Positions 1-5,244 of a stretch of DNA of 5,244 nt are shown piece by piece. The notes under the pieces were generated by a model. That model was not told where the DNA came from, searched no databases, and worked only from the letters and a program-made list of their open reading frames with translations. Every line of letters begins with the position of its first letter. The stretch's first letter is position 1. The translations under genes were made by a program, and so were the position numbers. The DNA is from an uncultured Cytophagaceae bacterium. Lineage in GTDB: Bacteria > Bacteroidota > Bacteroidia > Cytophagales > Spirosomataceae. Location: NCBI GenBank assembly GCA_938008575.1, contig CALLKB010000049.1:1-5244 (forward strand), given 5' to 3'.

Positions 1-1
1 G

Positions 2-55
2 TCGCCGATTGAATATATTGCCCCTGGCAACAAAAATGAAAGGCAAGAAAACTAA
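2..55 (+). CDS. Possible C-terminal tail of an upstream gene (very uncertain)
   Basis: One plus-strand frame is open from the window edge to a TAA at 53-55 and would give a tail reading SPIEYIAPGNKNERQEN. This is polar, charged and plausible as a protein end. A second plus-strand frame is also open, to a TAG a few bases later, so the frame cannot be chosen from 17 codons. If real, the gene converges on the beta-barrel gene with about 23 bp between stops. A small inverted repeat TTGCC/GGCAA (18-22 and 26-30, 3-nt loop) lies in this stretch but has no clear T-tract on either strand. No function can be given, and the region may simply be non-coding. Confidence 0.22.
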   Translation, partial: SPIEYIAPGNKNERQEN

Positions 56-78
56 ATAGATAAATTAGTCGCATGCAA

Positions 79-777
79 TTAGATCAAAAAACGAATTCCT
101 ACAGAACCCGTACTGGGTTTAAAATTCAATGTTGACTCCCCTGCAGTCTTAGGCAAAAAGGTCTGCTGGTACTGATAGCTTACAAAACCTGCTAGTTTGT
201 CGGAGAAACGCTTCTCCACTTCCGTACCGAAACCCATCATGATTTTCACCCCAGAAAACTGAGGATCCCCAGTTAAATCAATGTAGCGATTCATCAAATA
301 TTGATTGCCGTGAACAATCTTATTGATGCTCCCAATTCCTTGTAAATTAATGGCTAGTTTAAATGGCAAAGGAATGCGCACACCCAATTTGCCTTGAATT
401 CCTAAAAAATCCGTTTGATACGAAAACGCATTTTGTTGAATATCCCCCACAGCATTCATTTGAACAAAGGAGATTCCTAGATCATAATTTACCCAACTTA
501 GCACCTGAGCAAATCGACGATGCTGCGCCAAATAAATGTCCATGGGACTTTGATTGATTAAGTATTTGGTTGAGTCCACCAAATGAGCCTTGTGATAAGA
601 AACCTGAAATGACAAGCCCGAACCTGACTTCAATCCGCCAATCGATTGACCTTCATTGTTCGTGTAATCAAAATCTGTAATGGCAATTCCTTGACTCAAT
701 TTAACTTGTTGGGAATATCCCCAAAAGCTCATTAAGCAAAATGTAATCAAGCCGGTTAATAATGTTTTAAGCTGCAT
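79..777 (-). CDS. Secreted, probable outer-membrane beta-barrel protein (232 aa)
   Basis: The N-terminus is a clear Sec signal peptide: K4, then a hydrophobic core at about 5-20, and a likely signal peptidase I cut after GYS (residues 20-22), leaving a mature protein that starts QQV. There is no lipobox cysteine at the cut. The mature part shows alternating polar/hydrophobic stretches with many Gly, Tyr and Phe residues, and short turns rich in Asn, Asp and Gly, as expected of 8-10 membrane beta-strands. It ends in a strand, VGIRFLI, resembling the C-terminal beta-signal of outer-membrane proteins. Size and pattern fit the small outer-membrane beta-barrel (PorT/OmpW-like) families of Bacteroidota, but no specific family motif is recognised and the ligand or role is unknown. 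ATG at 775-777 places the signal peptide correctly; the upstream bases show no Shine-Dalgarno. The gene is divergent from the membrane-bound AraC-type regulator and may be its target (inference). Confidence 0.8.
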   Translation of the reverse strand: MQLKTLLTGLITFCLMSFWGYSQQVKLSQGIAITDFDYTNNEGQSIGGLKSGSGLSFQVSYHKAHLVDSTKYLINQSPMDIYLAQHRRFAQVLSWVNYDLGISFVQMNAVGDIQQNAFSYQTDFLGIQGKLGVRIPLPFKLAINLQGIGSINKIVHGNQYLMNRYIDLTGDPQFSGVKIMMGFGTEVEKRFSDKLAGFVSYQYQQTFLPKTAGESTLNFKPSTGSVGIRFLI

Positions 778-989
778 AATAGTACGAAACCGGTTTAATA
801 TGGGGTTTCCAACAGCAAAACAAGAAAAATCAGTTCAACAAGTGCCTCAAAATAATTTATATGTGGTTTAATTAATTATTATTTAAACAGCTTGCATGTC
901 AGCTAGGGGTTTAAAAATATTTATTTCATACTATATTTACTCATGGTTCTGGTGGATATCACTGGGGCCAACAACTGTTCTGAAAATAT
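778..989. promoter_or_regulatory. Divergent intergenic control region between barrel gene and regulator
   Basis: These 212 bp separate two divergent start codons and are AT-rich. Three direct copies of GGTTTAA lie on the plus strand at 792-798, 865-871 and 908-914, and a further GGTTT at 804-808. An exact 10-bp palindrome AAACCGGTTT occupies 787-796, ten bases from the barrel-protein start. Arms GTTTAA (866-871) and TTAAAC (883-888) form an inverted repeat with an 11-nt gap. For the regulator, the best -7-like box is TATATTTA at 932-939, one base off TAnnTTTG, with no good -33 TTG. For the barrel gene, the minus strand has only near-matches such as TATTTTG complementary to about 849-855. The region is likely regulatory, but the individual promoters are weak calls. 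Confidence 0.5.
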
Positions 990-2177
990 ATGATTTATAC
1001 TGCCATCCTTGTGACGCTTGTCATTTGCTTAATGCTGATTTTATATCACTGGAAAGAAAACAAGCCGATCATTCTATTCATCTACTTTTTTTTAACCATT
1101 GGTCAGCGATCGCTGATTTATTTACTATTAGAAAGTGGCTCAGACCCGACATTATTAGGATATTTATTTATTCACAATATCCCATTTTCCCTATTAATGG
1201 GGCCCGCCTTATATTATTATACGCTAAGCGTTATTCATGGTAAATTCCATTTGAACAAGTGGATATGGATTGCTATCATACCCTCCATCATTGCATTCAT
1301 TTCGCTGGAACCCTATTTTGAAATACCCATTTCAGATAAGATTCAATTTTTCGCAAAATCAAATACTTATGAAATAGATAGTGATTTTTTTAAACATGCG
1401 AGCAGATGGATTCCGATTCGAGTGTTCCAAAATGCCATGCTGTTCATTAATAGTACATATTACTACTATTGCATTTATTTACTGATCAAAGCTCGAAAGC
1501 AAGCAAACAAAGTCATTAAGAAACGAATTAATAACATTCTTGGCATATTAGGAGTGATTACAATATTGACATATTTGCCAGCAGTTTTGATTTATTTTTT
1601 CATTTATTCGAATTCCAACTTTTTCATGAATGGAATCATTACAATGAATTATTTTCCTCCGCTACGCTTTTTGTCGCTATTCACAACACTAACACCATTC
1701 CTGATATTACTTTTCCCCAACTGGCTATATGCCAATCAAATTAATGCGAACCAACAAAGCAAATGGGATTTGTTTTTGATGAAATGGCTGGACAAACCGC
1801 TAATTGAGACAGAAAAAACGGAAAGTAATACAACCGACGATGATGATTTGGAACGAATCATGGAATACCTAAAAACAGACAAACAATATCTGAACCCAAA
1901 TCTTTCCATCCATGAAATTTCGAAGTCACTGGATATTCCTCAAGCACGCGTAACCTATTGCTTCAACAAAGTCATTAAAGTTCCGTTTCCTCGACTCAGA
2001 AATCAATTGCGTATTGAACATGCGATTGAATTACTTACCCAAAATGCTCATTTGTCGCTTTCGATTGAAGGAATTGCGATGCAAGCTGGATTTAAAAACA
2101 AATCTACTTTCTACATAGCCTTCAAAGACGTGAAAGGCATGACACCCATGGATTGGATAAATAAAAGGGAAATATAA
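990..2177 (+). CDS. Membrane-bound AraC-family transcriptional regulator (7 TM + HTH)
   Basis: This 395-residue protein has two parts. Residues 1 to about 250 hold roughly seven hydrophobic helices (near 2-20, 26-47, 55-82, 90-107, 144-168, 182-207 and 226-247), probably a membrane sensor domain. After an acidic linker (TTDDDD, 281-286), residues about 287-393 form an AraC-type double helix-turn-helix. The C-terminal signature is clear: NQLRIEHAIELL (338-349), then SIEGIAMQAGF (358-368), then STFYIAFKDVKGMTPMDW (372-389). This architecture, a 7-TM domain joined to HTH_18, is known in Bacteroidota, usually with unknown ligands. It should bind DNA from the inner face of the cytoplasmic membrane in response to an envelope signal (inference). 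ATG at 990 is the only sensible start, because an in-frame TGA lies at 981-983. It is divergent from the outer-membrane protein gene, an obvious candidate target. The gene is strikingly AT-rich compared with the genes to its right. Confidence 0.9.
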   Translation: MIYTAILVTLVICLMLILYHWKENKPIILFIYFFLTIGQRSLIYLLLESGSDPTLLGYLFIHNIPFSLLMGPALYYYTLSVIHGKFHLNKWIWIAIIPSIIAFISLEPYFEIPISDKIQFFAKSNTYEIDSDFFKHASRWIPIRVFQNAMLFINSTYYYYCIYLLIKARKQANKVIKKRINNILGILGVITILTYLPAVLIYFFIYSNSNFFMNGIITMNYFPPLRFLSLFTTLTPFLILLFPNWLYANQINANQQSKWDLFLMKWLDKPLIETEKTESNTTDDDDLERIMEYLKTDKQYLNPNLSIHEISKSLDIPQARVTYCFNKVIKVPFPRLRNQLRIEHAIELLTQNAHLSLSIEGIAMQAGFKNKSTFYIAFKDVKGMTPMDWINKREI

Positions 2178-2209
2178 ACGCTGACTGGGACGCAGAACCC
2201 GGCAGCGTT
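2177..2209. terminator. Strong hairpin at regulator stop; probable terminator in convergent gap
   Basis: AACGCTG (2177-2183) and CAGCGTT (2203-2209) are perfect inverted repeats. Inside them, after one bulged A (2184), CTGGG (2185-2189) pairs with CCCGG (2198-2202) using one G-U pair in plus-strand RNA, leaving an 8-nt loop. The stem starts on the last base of the regulator's TAA. In the plus direction no T-tract follows. In the minus direction the stem is followed by TTATATTT, and it lies 55 bp after the acyltransferase stop, so it fits a terminator for that gene, perhaps a bidirectional one. The inner pairing has a C-A mismatch in minus-strand RNA. The remainder of the 86-bp gap holds a competing inverted repeat described in the findings. 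Confidence 0.55.
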
Positions 2210-2263
2210 ACCGCCCAAAGCTACATTAAGCCAGTGGCAATTCGTCCCAGGAAACTGATAATT

Positions 2264-3298
2264 TTAGCTTACAAAGTAGCGCTTAAAAGACTGAATAGGT
2301 AATTCGATCAAACGATACGATAAATAAGCTGATAAACTGAGTACACCCAAGGGTACGATATTAAACGGCAATTCAGGAATTGAAATCCCAATTCGACCAA
2401 CTAGTTGAAAAAACAAATCCGGCACCACCATGTGATATAAATACAGGCCATATGACATTTGGCCTATAATACGCAAGGGTTGAACCGATAAAACTCGTGC
2501 CCACAATCCGGGTTTCATCGCATAAAACAATAAGGCAAGCGACACCAACGACGTAAAAGTTCTAAAAAACAATTGCTTCACTAAGTCGGCATCCGTATGC
2601 TTTAAACACAACATCAAAAAACAAAATCCCACCGGGATAATCAAACGCTTTATCCATAAGCCCATCTTAGCTGAATGCCCAGCACGCAGGTAATGGGCCA
2701 ACAAAGCTCCCCAGGCAAAGGTATCTACGCATGAAAACATACTGACACCTAAACCTCCATAAACATGCACAGAAAAGTACCGATACACAACCCCAAAAAC
2801 GACCGCAAACCATAAAAAATAAGCACGAAAACGCGTCGCCAACAGCAACATGCAAAACGGCCAAAGCAAATAAAATTGCTCCTCCACAGCTAATGACCAA
2901 TAGGGCGACAAGGCATCCGACCAATTGCCATGCAATTCAATCCAATAATTCACTAAATAGGCCCAATAATAAGCGGGGTGCTCATAAAAATCCGTTTGCA
3001 ACACAATCGAAAAACGCTTCAAAACGAACAGCAATCCTAAAAGCAGAAAATAAATGGGGAAAATCCGGAGTGCCCGGCGAACCACAAAATTCTTAAACGA
3101 CCGAGCAAACGTTCCTAAAGTCTGCTGCTCCATCAAGATATTCGAAATCAAATAGCCACTCAACACAAAAAATAGCGTCACCCCGATCGGACCATTGGGC
3201 ATCACATTAATCCCTTGACCTTCTGGAAACCAATGATAAACCAAAACCAATAAAATCGCTAAGGCACGAACTCCGTCCAGCGCAGGGATGTACTTCAT
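2264..3298 (-). CDS. Acyltransferase-3 family (OafA/YrhL-type) membrane acyltransferase
   Basis: The 344-residue protein is almost entirely hydrophobic helices, about ten of them, and carries the family landmarks in order. LDGVRALAILLVLVYHW (7-23) contains R11 and H22, the conserved Arg and His of the first helix, with His the likely catalytic residue. FFVLSGYLI (43-51) follows, then RRALRIFPIYF (74-84) with the basic R-R-x-x-R-I-x-P motif, WSLAVEEQFYLLWP (134-147), SYGLYLYHM (282-290) and a closing helix ending near YRLIELPIQ (328-336). Such enzymes move acyl groups, often acetyl, from a cytoplasmic donor to sugars of lipopolysaccharide, exopolysaccharide or peptidoglycan outside the membrane; the substrate here is unknown. 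The length fits a stand-alone transferase with no fused SGNH esterase domain. ATG at 3296-3298 opens directly on the conserved N-terminal motif. No glycosyltransferases adjoin it, so it is not visibly part of a polysaccharide cluster. It is convergent with the regulator and divergent from the ABC ATPase. Confidence 0.93.
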   Translation of the reverse strand: MKYIPALDGVRALAILLVLVYHWFPEGQGINVMPNGPIGVTLFFVLSGYLISNILMEQQTLGTFARSFKNFVVRRALRIFPIYFLLLGLLFVLKRFSIVLQTDFYEHPAYYWAYLVNYWIELHGNWSDALSPYWSLAVEEQFYLLWPFCMLLLATRFRAYFLWFAVVFGVVYRYFSVHVYGGLGVSMFSCVDTFAWGALLAHYLRAGHSAKMGLWIKRLIIPVGFCFLMLCLKHTDADLVKQLFFRTFTSLVSLALLFYAMKPGLWARVLSVQPLRIIGQMSYGLYLYHMVVPDLFFQLVGRIGISIPELPFNIVPLGVLSLSAYLSYRLIELPIQSFKRYFVS

Positions 3299-3303
3299 AG
3301 CAA

Positions 3304-3311
3304 CAAAACTA
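3304..3311 (-). promoter_or_regulatory. Candidate -7 box of acyltransferase, near-leaderless
   Basis: On the minus strand this reads TAGTTTTG, an exact match to the Bacteroidota TAnnTTTG element. It ends 5 bases before the ATG, so transcription would start at or within a base or two of the start codon. No good TTG -33 element is present; the nearest is TTA about 23 bp upstream. The exact match could be chance, and a different promoter farther up the 128-bp gap is possible. Confidence 0.35.
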
Positions 3312-3398
3312 AGTAAAACCTCTTATCCTTCCTATAACCGCTTCATCCCCGCAAAATATCTTTCGTCGAAAAGTTCCCAGATTATCAACGGAAGCATG

Positions 3399-3406
3399 TA
3401 TTTTTG
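3399..3406 (+). promoter_or_regulatory. Candidate -7 box of ABC ATPase promoter
   Basis: TATTTTTG matches TAnnTTTG exactly and lies 20 bp before the ATG at 3427, predicting a leader of about 10-17 nt. A weak -33 match, TTC at 3374-3376, sits 22 bp upstream. The palindrome ATTCGAAT (3407-3414) follows immediately and would cover the start site. An almost palindromic TTTCG-T-CGAAA lies at 3361-3371, upstream of the -33 region. The adjoining bases before the ATG have no Shine-Dalgarno, which is usual for this phylum. Confidence 0.5.
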
Positions 3407-3426
3407 ATTCGAATTTTTCTGATACC

Positions 3427-4137
3427 ATGACAAAAATTATCGAGACCAAACATATTTCCAAACGCTACGTGATGGGAGAAGAGATTATTGATGCACTCAA
3501 AGACGTCACAATCTCGGTAAATAAAGGAGAATATGTTGCTTTCATGGGTCCCTCCGGATCAGGAAAATCAACCCTCATGAATATCGTCGGCTGCTTGGAT
3601 ACGCCCAGCACCGGTACCTATATCCTAAACGGCCAAGACGTTTCGACCATGTCGGAAAATGAATTAGCCTCGGTACGAAACAAAGAAATTGGTTTCGTTT
3701 TCCAAACGTTCAACCTCCTTCCGAGACAATCTGCCCTAGAAAACGTTGCACTTCCCTTAATCTATGCGGGTTATTCCAAATCAGAACGCACGAGAATCGC
3801 CATGGAAGCGCTTAAGGGTGTTGGGCTTGACAACCGAGCACTTCACAAACCTAACGAGCTCTCTGGTGGCCAAAGACAGCGTGTCGCTGTCGCGCGCGCT
3901 TTGGTGAACGATCCATCGATTTTATTGGCCGATGAGCCTACGGGTAACTTGGATACCAAAACGTCTTACGAGATCATGGATCTCTTCGATCAATTACATA
4001 AAAAAGGCAATACCATCGTCATGGTTACCCACGAAGACGATATTGCCCAATATGCCCACCGCATCATACGTTTACGCGATGGTGTCGTGGAATCTGACAC
4101 CATCAATCAGAACGTACGCAAGGTCGAAAAAATCTAA
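3427..4137 (+). CDS. ABC transporter ATP-binding protein, MacB/LolD type
   Basis: This 236-residue nucleotide-binding subunit is complete. Walker A is GPSGSGKST (41-49), the Q-loop glutamine is Q93 in [10 protein letters not shown] (91-100), the signature is LSGGQRQR (145-152), Walker B is ILLADEP (165-171) with catalytic E170, the D-loop is GNLD (173-176), and the H-loop histidine is H202 in VTHEDD. The phrase [19 protein letters not shown], the length and the ending [10 protein letters not shown] place it in the MacB/LolD/FtsE-like branch, which powers macrolide or peptide efflux, lipoprotein release or similar mechanotransmission across the periplasm, working as a dimer with a 4-TM FtsX-like permease. 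No permease adjoins it here: the next gene is convergent and overlapping. Its partner must lie elsewhere, and which role it has cannot be told. The start at 3427 fits the family's usual N-terminus (xxIxTxxIxKxY). GC content is clearly higher than in the regulator gene. Confidence 0.93.
   Translation: MTKIIETKHISKRYVMGEEIIDALKDVTISVNKGEYVAFMGPSGSGKSTLMNIVGCLDTPSTGTYILNGQDVSTMSENELASVRNKEIGFVFQTFNLLPRQSALENVALPLIYAGYSKSERTRIAMEALKGVGLDNRALHKPNELSGGQRQRVAVARALVNDPSILLADEPTGNLDTKTSYEIMDLFDQLHKKGNTIVMVTHEDDIAQYAHRIIRLRDGVVESDTINQNVRKVEKI
4078..4104. repeat. 9-bp perfect inverted repeat inside the end of the ABC ATPase gene
   Basis: GATGGTGTC (4078-4086) and GACACCATC (4096-4104) are exact reverse complements with a 9-nt loop. 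They lie within codons for residues about 218-226 of the ABC ATPase and, on the other strand, 30 bp past the stop of the convergent oxidoreductase. The hairpin could end or stabilise the oxidoreductase transcript, but no T-tract follows on either strand. Confidence 0.5.
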
Positions 4138-5244
4138 ACCTTTACCCGGTCTGTTCCATAAGGTGCACGCTGCGTACGACGCAACAAACTATTTGCTTCC
4201 GTATTATTCACGAAATGCTCTTTCGAAGGATCCCATTGTAATTTTCCGGGCACCTTCATCGCAATATGCGTAATCAAGCAAACGGTACACGCCCGATGTC
4301 CCATCTCGATTGGCGAAATAGGCTCCTTGCGAGATTCAATACAATCCAACCAGTTGCCATGTTGGTCATCTGAATGATATAAATGCAATTCGTTTGGCCC
4401 TATCACCGATTCCAAAATCTTCGGATCCGACGCATCTAATGCTTTGGCCTTCACTTTAGCCGTAGGATCACTTGCCGTAGCCGAATAATCCCCACGCGAA
4501 ACAAAAATCCAGCCCTCGGATCCTTCGTAACGAATTCCATTTTGGTAGCCGCCTGAAGTGTACATAGTAATGCCATTCGCATACTCAGCTTTGGCCATGA
4601 AATCCCCATGCACATTCCACAAACCTGATTTAGGAAACTCTGCCACAGCCTCCACCGAAATAGGTCCCGTGTATTCTGTATCCATTCCCCATGCCGCAGA
4701 ATCGTAATGGTGCTGCCCCCAACCGGTGATCATACCCGCACCGAATTGCTCCATGCGCAACCAACCCGGTCGGTCATAACCTGTTTGCGGATGGACCGCG
4801 ATTTCCGTATAAGGCATATTGGGTGTAGAACCCAACCACATATCATAATTAAATCCTTTCGGTATAGGCATCGCAGGAGCAGAAGGCCCCGAAGGATCTC
4901 CTGGTAAACCTACTTTCACCGTATGTAATTTCCCAATCCGTCCGTTACGAACCAATTCCGCTGCGATGCGAAATTGCGATGTGGACCGCTGCTGCGTACC
5001 CACCTGCAAGATTCGGCCTGTTTTTTTAATCACCTCGGCCAATTGTCGGCCTTCATGAATCGTCAAGGAAGTAGGCTTCTGTAAATAAATATCCTTCCCT
5101 GCCAATGCCGCTTCCATCGCTGGCTGTGCATGCCAGAAGTCGGGCGTACTTATCATCACCGCATCGATGTCCTTATTCAATAACATCTCCCGGTAATCGT
5201 CATACATCTTCACATCGATGTAATTCGACTGACCTGTCTTCTTC
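4134..5244 (-). CDS. Gfo/Idh/MocA-family NAD(P)-dependent oxidoreductase, N-terminus missing
   Basis: The frame is open from the TAG (4134-4136) to the window edge, giving 369 visible residues. A GTG at 5211-5213 is only an internal Val: the frame continues upstream as [17 protein letters not shown], typical family sequence. The missing part should include the GxGxxG nucleotide-binding start and any export signal. Visible in order, counted from the edge: the end of the Rossmann fold with [13 protein letters not shown] (27-39), QKP (55-57) where most members have EKP, VGTQQRS (81-87), [11 protein letters not shown] (135-145), [14 protein letters not shown] (174-187) with the likely active-site His and Asp, and a C-terminal end rich in [14 protein letters not shown]. 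Members oxidise or reduce sugar or inositol hydroxyls using NAD(P). This long form with the MWLGxTP segment is frequent in Bacteroidota and Planctomycetes, often exported. The substrate is unknown. Its stop overlaps that of the convergent ABC ATPase by four bases. Confidence 0.92.
   Translation of the reverse strand, partial: KKTGQSNYIDVKMYDDYREMLLNKDIDAVMISTPDFWHAQPAMEAALAGKDIYLQKPTSLTIHEGRQLAEVIKKTGRILQVGTQQRSTSQFRIAAELVRNGRIGKLHTVKVGLPGDPSGPSAPAMPIPKGFNYDMWLGSTPNMPYTEIAVHPQTGYDRPGWLRMEQFGAGMITGWGQHHYDSAAWGMDTEYTGPISVEAVAEFPKSGLWNVHGDFMAKAEYANGITMYTSGGYQNGIRYEGSEGWIFVSRGDYSATASDPTAKVKAKALDASDPKILESVIGPNELHLYHSDDQHGNWLDCIESRKEPISPIEMGHRACTVCLITHIAMKVPGKLQWDPSKEHFVNNTEANSLLRRTQRAPYGTDRVKV

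Noticed and set aside
363..557. Plus-strand 64-codon open frame inside the barrel gene
   Set aside because: It is antisense to a gene with a clear signal peptide and barrel pattern and has no independent support.
896..1243. A 115-codon open frame starting upstream of and overlapping the regulator gene
   Set aside because: It runs out of frame through the regulator's membrane helices, has no recognisable motif and no promoter or start context better than the real gene.
2177..2250. Integron attC site or tRNA-like element in the convergent gap
   Set aside because: The arms do not fit the RYYYAAC/GTTRRRY cores, and no tRNA arms or GTTCRA loop can be placed; a terminator-like structure explains it better.
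2667..3096. Open frames on both strands inside the acyltransferase gene
   Set aside because: The acyltransferase frame carries all its family motifs across this span; the others are low-complexity by-products.
3932..4273. Open frame bridging the ABC ATPase end and the oxidoreductase end
   Set aside because: It is out of frame with both strongly supported genes and shows no domain; it arises because the two genes overlap tail to tail.
4707..4907. Arg/His-rich plus-strand open frame within the oxidoreductase
   Set aside because: It is antisense to conserved oxidoreductase motifs ([19 protein letters not shown]) and its composition is that of a shadow frame.
5211..5213. GTG as the start codon of the oxidoreductase
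   Set aside because: The frame stays open to the window edge with family-like sequence, and the nucleotide-binding start of the Rossmann fold would be missing.
1..5244. CRISPR arrays, insertion sequences, phage or defence genes
   Set aside because: No spaced direct repeats, transposase motifs, terminal inverted repeats or defence domains were seen on either strand.

Overview
The window looks like a chromosomal stretch of a Bacteroidota bacterium, perhaps a Cytophagales-like aquatic or soil lineage; the order is a guess. Four things point there: no convincing Shine-Dalgarno sequence before the four visible starts, exact matches to the Bacteroidota -7 box TAnnTTTG upstream of two genes, a regulator that fuses a multi-pass membrane domain to an AraC-type DNA-binding domain, and a Gfo/Idh/MocA oxidoreductase whose C-terminal half resembles the secreted or periplasmic forms common in this phylum.

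Layout, left to right. Bases 1-78 hold no certain gene, though two short open frames on the plus strand could be the tail of a gene that starts outside the window. Bases 79-777 (minus) encode a secreted, probably outer-membrane beta-barrel protein. A 212-bp AT-rich divergent region (778-989) separates it from a plus-strand gene (990-2177) for a 7-TM/AraC-type regulator. A compact convergent region (2178-2263) with strong inverted repeats follows. Next, on the minus strand, is an integral-membrane acyltransferase of the OafA/acyltransferase-3 family (2264-3298). A second divergent promoter region (3299-3426) leads to a plus-strand ABC ATPase of the MacB/LolD type (3427-4137). Its stop codon overlaps the stop codon of a minus-strand Gfo/Idh/MocA oxidoreductase (4134 to the window end), which is truncated at its N-terminus by the window edge.

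Every gene faces the opposite way to its neighbour, so each is probably transcribed alone or with genes outside the window, and no operon is visible. The most plausible functional link is the divergent membrane regulator and outer-membrane protein, which share a control region with repeated GGTTTAA motifs. The acyltransferase and ABC ATPase share a divergent promoter region, and both could serve the cell envelope, but this is inference. No mobile element, CRISPR array, tRNA or rRNA was seen. Overall it is mostly ordinary housekeeping and envelope sequence; the unusual parts are in the intergenic DNA and the gene-end overlaps.
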